62,420 nucleotides of DNA from Cymbomonas tetramitiformis (GCA_001247695.2 LGRX02035038.1:1-62420); one strand, 5' to 3'; counted from the stretch's first letter, positions 1 to 13,019 are shown. Numbers and translations: made by a program. Notes: generated by a model not told the origin, from the sequence alone.

Positions 1-117
1 TCTTGTGAGGCTCTAGTCTTCTTGGACCAAAAGCGAGTGTCTTGTGAGGCTCTAGTCTTCTTGGACCAGAAGCGAGTGTCTTGTGAGGCTCTAGTCTTCT
101 TGGACGAAAAGCGAATC
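1..117. repeat. 39-bp tandem repeat, 3 copies
   Basis: The unit starting tcttgtgaggctctagtctt recurs at 1, 40 and 79. The third copy diverges at its end. The array may extend left of the window. Confidence 0.9.
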
Positions 118-192
118 CGGCTGGCAATGGTGCGCTGCAAGGTTGGGCAGGCGTGAAGTCGCTGCTCAAGGTGAGGGCTCCGGTTCCTGCAG

Positions 193-337
193 GAGGCTTC
201 AGTTCCGAGGCTCCAGTTTCGATCCGGTGGTGAACGTGTTTGCGCTGCTCGACCGGTCTGCGGATGGCGCCTCGCTGGAGGGTCCCAACCAGAACATTTC
301 CATCGCAGACATCGAGAGGCTTGAGCGTCTGGAATTG
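193..337 (+). CDS. Putative internal exon, unrecognised protein
   Basis: The open segment is bounded by an acceptor (ttcctgcag, ending at 192) and a donor (gtaaatgc from 338). It is 145 nt, entering with one leftover base and leaving in phase 0. The peptide has an ordinary globular composition and includes FDPVVNVFALLDRS and ADIERLERLEL. No family was recognised and no matching exon was found next to it; the flanks are minisatellites. It could be the last visible exon of a gene lying mostly to the left. Confidence 0.4.
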
Positions 338-483
338 GTAAATGCAACCCTGGCCCAAATGCAACCCTGGTCCAAATGCTTGGGTTCCCCTTGGTTATCT
401 CCCCTCCTTTATTAGTGGAAGAGGTTTTGCTCAGTTGAGGCTATGTAGTCTCGACCCAAGCCGAAGCTATATATGCCCAGAAC

Positions 484-563
484 ATGCTCGGCACACGCGC
501 GTATGCTGTATATGCTCGGCACACGCGCGTATGCAGTATATGCTCGGCACACGCGCGTGTGCC
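484..563. repeat. 28-bp tandem repeat, 3 copies
   Basis: atgctcggcacacgcgcgta recurs at 484, 512 and 540. Each copy contains the alternating purine-pyrimidine core cacacgcgcgt. Confidence 0.85.
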
Positions 564-631
564 GCAGTCAAATTGAATAAGGGAAATTATAGAGAGTGAG
601 ACAAATTTGACAGAAACACCTTAACCGAATA

Positions 632-1550
632 AGAGCTTGCAGAACACGGCATGGCACAAAGGGCTTCTTTTTCACTGGCACAGTGAGCTTGCAGAACACG
701 GCATGGGGCAATAGGGTTATTTTTCACTGGCACAGTGAGCTTGCAGAAAACGGCAATAGGGATTTTTTTTCACTGGCACAGTGAGCTTGCAGAACGCGGC
801 ATGGCGCAAAAGGGTTTCTTTTTCACTCGCACAGTGAGCTTGCAGAACACAAGATGGCACCATAGGGATTCATTTTCGCTGGCACAGCGAGCTTGCAGAA
901 CACGGCATGCCACAATAGGGATTCTGTTTCACTGGCACAGTGAGCTTGCAGAACACGGCATGGCACAATAGGGCCTCTTTTTCACTGGCACAGTGAGCTT
1001 GCAGAACACGGCATGGCACAATAGGGCCTCTTTTCACTGGCGCAGTGAGCTTGCAGAACACGGCATGGCACAATAGGGCTTTTTCACTGGCGCAGTGAGC
1101 TTGCAGATCACGGCATGGCACAATAGGGATGTTTTTCACTGGCACAGTGAGCTTGCAGAACACGGCATGGCACAAAAGGGCTTCTTTTTCACTGGCACAG
1201 TGAGCTTGCAGAATACGGCATAGACGATAGGGCTTCTTTTCACTGGCACAGTGAGCTTGCAGAACACGGCATGGCACAATAGGGCCTCTTTTTCACTGGC
1301 GCAGTGAGCTTGCAGAACACGGCATGGCACAATAGGGATGTTTTTCACTGGCACGCTGAGCTTGCAGAACACGGCATGGCACAAAAGGGCTTCTTTTCAC
1401 TGGGCACAGTGAGCTTGCAGAACACGGCATGGGGCAATAGGGATTATTTTTCACTGGCACAGTGAGCTTGCAGAAAACGGCATGGCACAATAGGGATTAT
1501 TTTTCACTGGCACAGTGAGCTTGCAGAACACGGCATGGCACAATAGGGAT
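632..1550. repeat. ~45-54 bp minisatellite, about 18 copies
   Basis: The unit is built around gagcttgcagaacacggcat, followed by ggcacaataggg and a T-run plus cactggcaca. Copies vary in length (about 45-54 bp) through indels beside the T-run. Reading frames on the minus strand stay open and give repeated CHAVFCKLTVPVK-like peptides. Because unit length varies and frames switch, I treat this as non-coding satellite. Confidence 0.9.
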
Positions 1551-1854
1551 GCCATGCCAAGATGCCAAGTTGGACGCTTTGGACAAAAAGAAAAAAATCC
1601 TTTTGGGGGTGTAGGGGAGTACGGCTCACACCTACCTTTACTGTGCCGGTATATCCCTTAGGGACAGTATGCATACATGTTTCAAGCTTAGATAAAGCCC
1701 GGGGTGCGAGGCTGTGGAATCGTCTCACTATGGCCCTCTGCGACTAGGTCGTGCCTGACCTGCGGCTCAATTCTGCAGCCGCCTGAATTAAAGGTCTCCA
1801 CAGATCTTGCCGTTGCCTCTAGGGTTTGCTATGTCTCCTTCGCTTCCTCACATT

Positions 1855-2615
1855 AAATGCCACTCAGGCTCGCTGCCTCCTCCCCGGCTGCAAGCGCATC
1901 GCCACTTTGCCACTCAGGCTCGCTGCCTCCCCGGCTGCAAGCGCATCGCCACTTTGCCACTCAGGCTCGCTGCCTCCCCGGCTGCAAGCGCATCGCCACT
2001 TTGCCACTCAGGCTCGCTGCCTCCCCGGCTGCAAGCGCACGCCACTTTGCCACTAGGCTCGCTGCCTCCCGGCTGCAAGCGCATCGCCATTTTGCCACTC
2101 AGGCTCGCTGTCTCCTCCCGGCTGCAAGCGCATCGCCATTTTGCCACTCAGGCTCGCTGCCTCCCCGGTTGCAAGCGCATCGCCGCTTTGCCACTCAGGC
2201 TCGCTGCCTCCCCGGCTGCAAGCGCATCGCCACTTTGCCGCTCAGGCTCGCTGCCTCCCGGCTGCAAGCGCATCGCCACTTTGCCACTCAGGCTCGCTGC
2301 CTTCCCGGCTGCAAGCGCATCGCCACTTTGCCACTCAGGCTCGCTGCCTCCCGGCTGCAAGCGCAACTCGCATCGCCGCTTTGCCACTCAGGCTCGCTGC
2401 CTCCCGCATCGCCGCTTTGGCTGCAAGCGCATCGCCACTTTGCCGCTCAGGCTCGCTGCCTCCCCGGCTGCAAGCGCATCGCCACTTTGCCACTCAGGCT
2501 CGCTGCCTTCCCGGCTGCAAGCGCATCGCCACTTTGCCACTCAGGCTCGCTGCCTCCCTGGCTGCAAGCGCATCGCCGCTTTGCCACTCAGGCTCGCTGC
2601 CTCCCCGGCTGCGCC
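1855..2615. repeat. 47-bp GC-rich minisatellite, about 16 copies
   Basis: The unit contains cactcaggctcgctgcctcc followed by ccggctgcaagcgcatcgcc. Spacing is 47 bp in most copies (50 in the first). As 47 is not a multiple of 3, the same unit is read in all three frames in turn, and all are open for hundreds of codons. The long Ala/Ser/Leu/Pro frames here are therefore composition artefacts. Confidence 0.92.
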
Positions 2616-2991
2616 CAGGCTTATGTCCTCCCTGGCCACAAAGACATTGCCATGTCGCCCTGGCCCTGGCCTTGCGATATCTCCCCGGCTGCGCACGGAT
2701 CGCCGCTCGCAGCGCTTTCGGATTTTTCTTTCGGTTGCGTTTATTGGACAAAGCTGTGAGCTGTGGCAACCTGACATACCCATCTCTGCTGACTGTGCTT
2801 GCATGCCTTGCACTTCACTGGTGCCTAGTCCAGCTGAGGGCTATTGTATCCAGTATGAATCGCTTCGTGCACTGATTCCGTTGGGCTTCCATTAAGAGGG
2901 CATGTATAGGGTGTTACGAGCTCGTGGTATCGCGTATTTATACTGCTTAACCGTGCCATTCATTTCCCGTGCACGTGGCACCTTCGGAGAT

Positions 2992-3273
2992 TCAGGGAGC
3001 CTCCGCACCCGCAGTGCTTCCAGGGCTGCACCACTGAACTTCGGCGCCGTCCGGACGAAGGCTTCTGGCTTTTGGCGTGTGTTGTGACACCCAAACTCGT
3101 CTCCAGAAGGCCCGCGCTGACTCCACCTCAGCCAGCTTCTTCAAAAGTTCATCACCAATCAATGCCTTGTGGCCAGCAATCCGCCCCGCAACCTCTGCGC
3201 ATGCCCCCGCTTTCCCCTGTGTCTGCACCTCTCCCACCTTTGTAGCCAGGGTGGGCGTCTGCTTCGAAAGGAG
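2992..3273 (-). CDS. Putative 3' exon, unrecognised protein
   Basis: On the minus strand an acceptor (cagtctag) opens a 94-codon frame ending in TGA at 2992. Its first two thirds look like real protein, with helix-forming stretches such as GDELLKKLAEVESARAFW. The last third is richer in Gly/Ser/Pro and may be 3' intron or UTR if a donor (gtgtca, just after the RRVW codons) is used. Basic Arg-rich open sequence upstream (3290-3440) may hold the preceding exon, but no phase-consistent join was found. Confidence 0.35.
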   Translation of the reverse strand, partial: LLSKQTPTLATKVGEVQTQGKAGACAEVAGRIAGHKALIGDELLKKLAEVESARAFWRRVWVSQHTPKARSLRPDGAEVQWCSPGSTAGAEAP

Positions 3274-3479
3274 CTAGACTGCCGTCGCCAAGTGTCACTG
3301 AGCGCTGTCCGTGTTGTCGCCGGCGTCTTCTCGCTCTCCGCATCTGGGCAACTCTCAGGCGACGTTCCGCCTCCTGATTTCGGTCGTCTTCACTTTGGGG
3401 GCCGCTTTCTCCAATGCCAAAGTCGCATTGTGCTTGCGCAATAAAGAAGTTCCGGCAAGTTGAAAGTTGCACCTCGCAT

Positions 3480-4710
3480 GAAGTTTATTTTATTCTTACA
3501 AAAGAAGCAGAGCTACGGCTGCACAGATCCCAAGTAGCAACTGTCGGTGTCATCTCTCGTCTTTCATGTCTCAACCTGCCCACACTTGTCAACAGGTATT
3601 ATCAGGTGAGATATGCATCTTCATCCACTGTTTATCCACAGTTGCCTTACATGAGACGATACACTTTACTGCAACACAGTCACACACGTGTACATGCGAC
3701 GATACACTGTATAGATAGTTGGACAATGCACAATGTACAGAGTACTGCTGCAGTAATCTGTATGATGATACCATGACAGAAATAGAAGTTTGACTTCACA
3801 CCAATGCGATATGTGTTTTACTTAATGTGCTTGTGCGTATTTATTACTCTTAAGTAAGCAAACATTTCAGACACATTTACGATATAAACCGTTTACATAT
3901 TTACGTTATAAAAGAAGAGATTTTGATGATTTTATTTGCATCCTGATTCATCAGGTATTTCAGAAATTCAGAGTTATCAGTTTCACGAAGGGGTGTCGCC
4001 GGCTCCATTCGCCAGAGGAAATCACTAGAATTCCAATAATCGACTGAAAAGCCACGCATCTCCAAAGTGCCTACTTGTACAGGAGCTAAACTAAAACTAA
4101 ATGCAAGTTTATGCAATACTGATGGCAGCTCATAAATTTAGTACAAAGCTAGCATCTATATGCTACCATATCTATTCACAAATCCCAGTGAATCCGTCGC
4201 ATGGCATCCTCGATCTGCTACCATGCTGCGTCAGTGTCCCCTGCGCGTGAAAAGCAATCTGTTTCGTGTGATACCATGTCTGCCTGACAAAGGTTTTGTG
4301 CATAAAGGGCATGCTGACTTCTGATGCCGGAGATGTCGCGCCTTTGATCGAGTCAGGATTTGTGAAAGTAGCAATTCCACAAGAAACCAAGGGTCACATA
4401 AGTGAAACACTTGGTAAGTGAAACACAGATTAGATTCGGGCCGCTTGAGCTACGGCCAAAGTTGTGCGTAGGGTGCTTCATACAACAAGTATAGTACTTC
4501 CCATGAAATACAAGATACCGATGCCGCATCTTTGCGCGTTTCACAAGAATGCCCTGCAACAACCTTCTATTCTGCCTTGAGTGACGCTTTGTGGATTCGC
4601 GCTTACGACTCCACAGCGACGTCAGTCTGATGAGTGGGACTTTCTTCACATTTCCGTGCTCTCATTCTCCTTGATATGTATTTTCACTTATCTTTTTTGG
4701 TTTTGGTCAG
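3480..4710. other. Non-coding stretch, nothing recognised
   Basis: AT-rich sequence with only short random-looking frames. The last 50 bases form a T-rich tract ending in ttttggtcag, the acceptor of the following exon. Confidence 0.5.
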
Positions 4711-4858
4711 TTAACGCAAGAAGCAATCGACTGTGCCCGCATGGCGAATGCCTCTTTGGAGCAAGCGTTGCTGGCTGACAGTGAAATTGCAAACGTGAAG
4801 AATACAGTTGACAAAAATACTAAGCGCGCGGTGCAGAAAATAACAACGATTCTTGAGG
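4711..4858 (+). CDS. Putative internal exon, coiled-coil-like
   Basis: A pyrimidine-rich acceptor (tcttttttggttttggtcag) and a perfect donor (gtgagt at 4859) bound a 148-nt frame open from its first base (phase 0 in, phase 1 out). The peptide is Ala/Glu/Lys/Asn-rich with a helical pattern, e.g. MANASLEQALLADSEIANVK. It resembles the segments at 11.7 kb and 12.7 kb in style, so all may belong to one long plus-strand gene. No family was recognised. Confidence 0.5.
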
Positions 4859-7800
4859 GTGAGTCACTTCTTTCTTAATGGCATGGCATCTTTCCATCCT
4901 AGTCCTAGGTCAGGTGATTGGGTTTGCAAGTATTTTTTAATTGTGGGTTTCAAGTTTTGATAAGCTTGGCAAAGGAGGGTGTTTGGGCTGTGGTGTAGAG
5001 ATTCCCCGTCGAAAACTTGAGATGGTCGCAAGAAAGTGACATGTTTACATGTGAATAAACAGAGTCCAGCTATAAGTGACTGCTCTATTTCATTTTGTAT
5101 TGATGTGCTAAATATGGCTTGCTTCATATGCTAGATATCCCAAGATGAGTGCAGCAAAGCTCGTCCTACGGGTTTTGAACATGGAATTACAGTTAGCAGA
5201 TGCCTATATCTGCAGATATGCATTACCGTTTTTCATGTAGGCTGTGGGGTATTGTATACATATTCTGAAGGGAGCCCAGATCTGGATGCATGTGAATGTG
5301 AAGACATGACCAACACTGCTCCTTTATAACTAAATTTTTAGCCCTTCATAGCCGCCAGCGCACGTTAGCTGTATGTGCTAGTTGTTTGCATATCAGATAT
5401 GCACACCAGAGGTAGGATCCCCCCTCGTACTGCATGTATATTTGGCAACAATTGGCAGTTCCAGATTGTTGGGAACCATATCAAAACCACAAAAGGTTTG
5501 GAGAAGGGTCACAAATGATCGAATTGTTGGGGAGTGAATAATGCGCGTAGAACAGCGCTGATTTTAAAGCTCAAATATAGCTATCTCGCTTCTGGGGGCG
5601 GTGAATGCACTGCCAATATAATTGTGCACGGATGTCTATTGCGGAAGTGGCTTAGACTCGAAGAGCAGCGTCGTCGCGCAACAGGCTTCGACTGTCTATT
5701 ACAGCGGCAATACCGAGTTGCTCCATGCAATGAAAGCAGGCGGGGTGCTAACCTAATGTAGGTATGGATATCTGATTCATATTATGTGAGACCGCGCTAA
5801 CGCCTAGGCTATAGGGTTATACTGTAAAATCGATATCTTGGCCGTATCATGTTCCATCAAGCATCGAGCATATGATGACTTGCTGAGCCCACAACACATG
5901 CATTTATATCATACCAGAAACGCATCAGGAGCACAGCTCAAGTTGAATGCGGCAATAACCGTAGGGTACTTCGAATTTTGCGAAACTGCCCTCAGCGTTG
6001 AGGCATAAATTTGGATATGGCCGTGCATCATGGCATTATAATGACGATAGATTCGAGTGTGTATTTGAACTCTCGCACAATGGGCCCCTCATTCTAGCTA
6101 TTTTTTAGGTGTACAAGGCGATACAGCATAATATGCCAGGGGTATGATATATATCATGTCATATTCATGTCATCGAACGGGGTGTGACACACAAGTTGAC
6201 CGCCTTGCAACTCCTCAAGATGCAAATAACCAAATGGCACCACTCGCCCGCCCCCACAAAACATATGACCAGATAGAAACCTAGAATTACCCAATGGGAT
6301 GCATCCCCCTTCCCCCCCGTAGCGTGCGCCAAACGAATCGATTGACAGGCTGTGTCACAGGCGGTGCGCTCGAACTCCGGACATCCTGAAAGTTACAAAA
6401 AAAAATGCGGGTGGCTTCATTAACCACTGCGCGAATGTTTGTCCAACCCCGCTTTCGTGAGAACTGTGCCCCACCCGCCTCTCCTTCGTTCTAACTCAAT
6501 GCCGCTTTTGCGAGGGAGCGTAATCCTCTTGGTTAAGGTATCGTTTTCAGAATGCGCCTGAGTCATGCGACGAGGCTTATTGTATTTAGTTTCGGGACTG
6601 CACATACGGGGAGGACAAAACTTTCGTATGAGGTAATTCAGAGCCGGCAGCCCCCCCGATAATCTTATCTTAACACGGTTGCTTGAATACCCCCCTCTGT
6701 AAATATATATGGCTGCGTGTCTTCAGCCATTCAGCGAACATTAGGATTTTGACCCCCCCCAAATCCCCTATATAAATGAAGGGACTTTTTCCTTTTGCGT
6801 TTCCGATCGAATAACATTAGATATGAACTTTGTAATGTACGGTGCCATATAAAAAACGGCTCAAACCACTGTCATCCAATAGGATTTACGGGGGTTTCGA
6901 TATATAACTGTAAGGGGCTCGTCGAGGGCTATAAGATTATTCGCTTACTTTTTTAATTCGGCCAATTATATGCATTTTTTCATCATCTTTGCGCATATTG
7001 GCCAAATCAAAAATGTAAGCGAATAATCGTATAGCCCTCGACGAGCCCTTTACAGTCGTATATCGAAACCTCCGAAAATCCTATGGGACGATGCTTTTTT
7101 TAGCTCGTTTGCCCCAAACGAAGCCGCTTATGGATCTGTTGACGACCAGGGATGGAAGGGCTGGAAAAAGCGCCCACTGGAAAAACCGGACAGTGTATAA
7201 ATGTTTCCCATATTTAAGAACCCACTGTTAAGGGAATTCGCTGAATGGCGCGAGACGAGCAGTCATAAATATATTATCACGTCTGCAGTCATGACTGGAC
7301 ACCCGCCCATCCCCCAATGACAAACCCCCACGGTGATATACGACCTCCAACAAGAGGGGATGAGAAATGTATGCACTATCGCTCGATGCGTGACCCTCGC
7401 CCCCTCCCCTCTCCCCCCCGCTATGGTAATTGTCTATTGTATCAGGGGGACTATGCTGGTACGTATTTTAACTAATTAAATTAATTTCAACTTCATGATC
7501 TGCTAACATCTTACCCAGGAAGAATGCATTTCATGACAACTATGCTGGTACGTGCTGGTGCTAGTACTAATAGCCCCTGCTGATTGCATATACTAGCAGC
7601 CGATGCCCCCCTCCCACCCCCACCCCCATTGTAGCCATGGTTTACTGTACTGCTGCATGGCAATCCGTTATTATCATTCAGGCGTGACCCCTGTCACACC
7701 AGATCGATACGTGGTTTGGTATCGATCTCATTGCATGGCTATACACATCGCCACATGTACGTATTATGCACGCACTATACACGCATAGCGTGCATGGATA

Positions 7801-10800
7801 CGGCCTCTCGCGCGTCACGGGCTTTGGAGCGTAATCGTGTACCATGTCGATCGCTACATAGCTGCAGATGCATCTCACTCATCCACACATAATGTCGTGA
7901 ATTTGTACAGAAACCCAAAAGTGGCAACGCCCACGACTACAGACAAAGCGCATGCGCGAACGCCACCACATGCGATATTATGGATACTCATAAAAAACTT
8001 GTAATAAATCCGGGGCAGGCAGTGCCTACCGCAGCCACGGATTCAAATTGGACATTTGGTACGGACCTAGACATCTGCAGTGCGGTGGTCGAAGAAGCGA
8101 TGCATATAATGGGCACACATTCAAGGGTATCTAACTGCGAACCTAAAATTATTACGGGATTGCTGTCCGTAAATCGTTGTTCGAATCGTTGTTCGTACAG
8201 CACTTCACACGCACTTTTGTTTTTGGTGAACACTCTAACTGCCGCCGATATCCGATGTTATTGTAGCCGCATACACTTTTGCACAGTATCGTTCATTTTT
8301 ACATTGCCATATCATAGGCTGACGGTTATTCTCGCACTGCTTGTTTCCGTCGTTAATACGCCTGCAGCAATTTCCTGGGAGAGAAAGATTAAATCGAGCA
8401 ATCACAACAGGCAAGAAATACCACACGAAGTGGCATCCAGGAATGCCTGACCCTTGGTACGTCTCATGCCTAAACAATACATGCGTATCGTGTGATGATG
8501 GGCATACATAATTGTGCACATTGTACGTACTGGCGTTTGCTAATATGTATTGCGTGCGACGACGGACCGCACCGTCCATATGGCGTAAACCATGTTGATA
8601 AACGGATTGACAATGTGCACATCCATGCGGGAAAATCGAAACGGCACCGGCAACAACAGGTGAATGGCGGCAACCCGATAATATACAATCATACAATATG
8701 CAGTAAGAATCGACGCGCACGTGTGCTCTGCACGCGGCTTGCTGGCTATGTTAGCAGGCAGCGCATGGACGAAACGCGTCTGAGCCGCAATTCCTGGTTC
8801 GATGGCCCTGCTGATAATGAATCATGCCATGGTAACCAACTGCCGTTGCCGCAGCTACCAGTAAACGTCACAACCACAACAGATCTGGGGCATTCACGAG
8901 GACATCTCGCTGTGCAAATTCTGCCGCCCGCCCGTGAAAATTGTATTGTCGCACTATCAACCATTTTGCCCGCAAATGTTTTTACGCGCGCGCACTGCAT
9001 AGTTCATCGACTCTAGTCCCAGTCCGAACATGGCGGCGCAGCGCGGCTGAAATTTCGTGGTCATGTCAAATTCATGGACGTGGGCCATGATTTACTTCGT
9101 GAGTGCGGCTCGTTCGATACAGTTCGTGAATGCACGCGTGTGCATGCCCAGAAGCATCATATGCAACCATATACTGATATACAATTGAACATCCACATAG
9201 ACTTAAACAGATCCTGGTGCACTGAAGGTCTGACGGAAAACGTATATCGCGACACCCTTGTATTTCAGACTGCATGAAGCTAAAGAACGCATGCCACCAC
9301 TTCCATGTGCCTGATCGTTCCGCAACCCAAAATATTAAGCAAAGCATATCGGACTATCAAAACTAGCAATACGTGCTGCACCTTATGTGATCAAACCCAA
9401 AAAAAAAACATCGAGTCCCTGCCCTGGCTGGAAATCTGCCGAATTGCATATATAGCATCGATACATTCATATGTTGATGGAGTTGTTCGTACGCACATGC
9501 ATACGGACGGGGGCGCACACTCACACATAGGTACATACGCACACACAAGCAAAGTCACATATGTACATACCCCCATACACAATCATACACACGCAGCCAA
9601 TTTCGATGATGTTTGATGGAGCTCTGTCGACTCACAAATTTGTGTCATCACATTTTTTGGGTGTATACCGTACAGGAAAAGGACAATAGGAATTTTAAAG
9701 GCTGCTGGCATTGTGTTCACTGCTCCAAGTGCCGGAACATATGTAAATGATGCGTATATAGATCTTTCGATGGTGGGCTCTATTATATCTGAGCGCTATA
9801 AAGGTATAGGCAGCGTCGATATTCTAACGGCAGTGAATGTGTGCATTACACACGCATGCACACATACAATGATGCAAGCACGTATACATTGCATGCATGG
9901 ACGATGCATATATGTACGCAGATTCTTACAACACATTCTCCATACTCATGACGGCGCCCTTGTCAAAGAATGCCGTCCATGCTACCAATTGCGAATAATC
10001 TTACAATGTGCCCTGTTGTGTCGTGCTTGACGAAATCAAACACACTTCAAGTGCATATGCTACGTATATTAAGCCTTTGCGATAATCCAGGAACCAGCAC
10101 AGACCTGAAAATGCAGTGATACACCAGCACCTATATTTATGTCCACAATCTAATTGAGGGTCGGTGTTGAATGGCGTAATGACTTATTATGACATGAAAT
10201 TGCATGACGCCGATGAGATAGGCTTTCATTTTCCCTTGTCACCCACTTGCTAGCACGCATGCACGCGATTTTCTCCACACTTTCACCATCACGTCCAGCT
10301 CATTGTCAAACAATGCCAAATTCGAAGCCCAACTTCAGAAGTCGTCAAGACCATCGACTCTGAGTATACGCGGGGCTACATCACCAATCATGGACATTGT
10401 ACACGCCCACTGCGTGTGTATACATGCCTTAACACACCACCAAAATGAACGGAGTAGTGAAACCGTGATTATTGAGCTACGTTGATGATCATAACGGACA
10501 TAATTCATAAAATCTGTCAGAATCGATGCTGCAAATTGTTGACAAAATGTATTACATGTCCACCACAAGTGATGAGGAAGATGGCAGTGCGCATTGCATG
10601 CTTATTTGCACCAGTGCCCGAGTGTGATATGTTTAGCATTGCCAGTGTGACGGGTAGGGTGACTATGCGATAAGTGCAAACACAGATACACAAGTGCCAT
10701 TGGAAAGTTCTTGGGAAGATGCAATAAAGGTGTGAATATCATGTATATGCCCTACCATTAAATGAAAGTAATCGTATAACCAGTGATTGGTGCCCGAGTG

Positions 10801-11711
10801 AATGTGTATCCCCGTCCATATGCACACATGCACACGCGCATATACAGAGGTTCACCCACCCACCTATATATTATTGGCGCAGGCGGTTTCTGGGTCAAAC
10901 TCAACTGATTATGCAGAATGTTGGATGTAATGGGTCAATTCAGAACTGTGATGGGTTGGTGATTACCAACTGGGTGTGATTAGCATCGATGCTTGCAGTT
11001 TGCACCACAACCATTAGTTGATATATCACGACAATAGGGGTCATTCAGGTATAATAACATCGACTTCGAAAATATCCAATGATATCGGATATAATGCAGT
11101 ATTTGTGATGAAAGTGACGGGGAAAATGATGAAAATATTCGCTATGATACAATCTTCTTTATATCTCCAGAAACTGTGGATTTTAAAATCACGAGTGTGA
11201 CATTTCAATGTAAGAAACGAGTATCATAAAAAACCGAGGTGGGCTTGGTCCTATACACTCTCCGCTACACATATGTCATGATACAGCTGTGTGTGTTGTT
11301 TTTTCAGCATGCCTCCTTTCAGTTTGCTAATTTCACTGTTACCTGAGTGTGTCTACCGGTAATCTGGCTGACTCGCTGACATCGGTCGAAGTCCTGCGCG
11401 GCATGCCACATATATGTATGCGTCTAGATGTGTATGCACAGGACATGTGGATATACTCTCGGGAGCTGCTTCTGTGGTGTGTTTACGCCGGATGTAGCAC
11501 AGCTAAACATCAATGATATGCACCCTGGATTTGGTTTAAGGCAATATCAGATATATTTCCTGGAAGCATGTAAAAGCAAATGCCATATATATGTTAAGGT
11601 CGATGCAACAAATATATTAGTGTACATGCAGCGGCTTGCAGGGTGTATATGTTGTCTCACCCCCTCCCTTCGACAACTAGTGTACATATAGTGATTTTTA
11701 TTTGCATGCAG
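4859..11711. other. Long intergenic or intronic stretch
   Basis: About 6.8 kb without a convincing gene. Frames of 60-174 codons occur around 7.6-10.0 kb on both strands, but they overlap each other, lack splice context and have random-looking composition. The only structure I recognise is the hairpin at 6872-7093. CA/TA-rich microsatellite-like tracts lie near 9490-9600. Confidence 0.45.
6872..7093. repeat. Large inverted repeat (hairpin, ~95-bp arms)
   Basis: The left arm (6872-6966) contains gggctcgtcgagggctata and attattcgcttac. The right arm (6997-7093) contains the reverse complement of both in mirror order. Arms are near-identical around a ~30-nt loop. The outer ends (catccaatagg / cctatgggacgatg) are weaker. 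This is consistent with a foldback-type MITE or a source of hairpin RNA. Confidence 0.8.
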
Positions 11712-11972
11712 AGAGCTTTTGAACAACGTCTTATCGCTAATGATGAAAACACCAAGGATGAGATGTACGCTGAAGTGCTCCATGCTCGTCAAGTTGTTAA
11801 CGCAAACGCCGCGAATGCCATGTTAGATACGGAGCTTGCAGACACAACGACATTCGAGAATGCTACTGTAGCACCCAATACAGCTGATAAAAATATGGTG
11901 CGCCTGCCATCGGACTGCCCACCAGCCAGCAGTGTTGTAGCCTTCCCCTTTTATGATTCTACAGTTGTGTAG
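11712..11972 (+). CDS. Putative exon with in-frame stop, helical protein
   Basis: After the acceptor tttgcatgcag the frame starts RAFEQRLIANDENTKDEM and stays open for 86 codons to TAG at 11970. The first half is charged and helix-prone. An undetected donor could lie before the stop. Downstream sequence (12030-12270) shows related-looking wording in another frame with in-frame stops, so the locus may contain either further exons or decayed copies of an exon. Confidence 0.4.
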   Translation, partial: RAFEQRLIANDENTKDEMYAEVLHARQVVNANAANAMLDTELADTTTFENATVAPNTADKNMVRLPSDCPPASSVVAFPFYDSTVV

Positions 11973-12271
11973 CCATCAACACTTGATCACTACAGAAACT
12001 CGGTCTCTGTGCGTGTGTGTGAGGGAATGCAACTAATGTTGTTGGCACGGGGGAACACAATGGCATCCCTTAGACTTCATTCAACATCTGCATTCAACAT
12101 GATGCTGCTGTTGACAAACAACTGGTGGCAGATCCCAACAAAATTTCCAAAGAATGCGATGCATCAGCCAGTACATATTAGAAGCATTCTGTCATCACTG
12201 GAGAGTCAATTTCTGATTCCAAGTATACATTCCAAGCTGGCCTACATGAGTCAAGATTCAAGAAGTGACAG

Positions 12272-12785
12272 ATGGATTTTTGGAACTGCAGAGGGTACAT
12301 TACACGAGACCTGCTATTCACATGGGGAAATAAAATGCGTTTTCGGGATAAAATCACACAACTGAAGTGGAGGAACCACACACTTTCAGCAGGGGTAGCT
12401 GATTCTCCAGGTGCTCTACCTAAAACATCGTACAAACACACATAGGGAATAATTCAGACAGTAGATGCATCAGAATCCCCGGGAGCGACATGTTACATTC
12501 GTTGTTTCACCCCAGTCCAAGTAAAATTCAAATGTTTACCTTATGAAAGTTGTAGCAGGACTGATAGTGAGCTCGCAAACTTATTTTGACAAAAATAAGT
12601 AGCTAGAATGTGGAAAGATATCTATACTAAGCACAACCCGATGATGTTGTCAGGAGGTTCTGGAGTTGTATCCCAATTCCAACACGGAGATGACACTTGA
12701 CAGGCTGAGTTCACTTCAAGCTCAAACTAAGGAAGCTATCACCGACAATCAGACACAGATCACGGAGCTGTGGAGATCCATGAAG
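12272..12785 (+). CDS. Three phase-0 exons of an unrecognised gene
   Basis: Exons are 12272-12394 (41 codons, starting ATG after gtgacag), 12458-12520 (21 codons, acceptor aattcag, donor gtaaaa) and 12654-12785 (44 codons, acceptor gttgtcag, donor gtgaga). All are multiples of three and join in phase 0, with short introns of 63 and 133 bp. The joined peptide contains RFRDKITQLKWRN, SESPGATCYIRCFTPVQ and a coiled-coil-like end, LQAQTKEAITDNQTQ. The first exon could equally be internal. No family was recognised. Confidence 0.5.
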
Positions 12786-13019
12786 GTGAGAGCTTCCCTT
12801 TATCGTAATCCAATATGCTTTTGGTATCTGGCTACACAAACAAATAATCGCATGCACCATATCATCGCACTGAAGGCAGGGGCAAGGCAGTCATTGAAAA
12901 TGTCCATAAAAATATGTGCTTTTTAACAAAGAGTCCAAAGTGCTATCACTACTGAATTACTTCGGCAACTTCGTCACCTTCCTATCCTCCTAACTGGCTT
13001 TGTGTTCATACTGAATAAA

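Noticed and set aside
632..1550. Repeat protein (CHAVFCKLTVPVK units) on the minus strand
   Set aside because: Unit length varies between copies so the frame changes repeatedly, and no flanking non-repetitive coding sequence exists.
640..1550. CRISPR array
   Set aside because: The units are contiguous tandem copies without unique spacers, in a eukaryotic genome.
1807..2895. 362-codon plus-strand protein and its overlapping frames
   Set aside because: The 47-bp period rotates through all frames. The same open quality appears in several frames, so it is a product of composition.
7980..9016. 156- and 174-codon plus-strand ORFs
   Set aside because: They overlap similar-length minus ORFs, have random-looking composition and lack splice or domain evidence.
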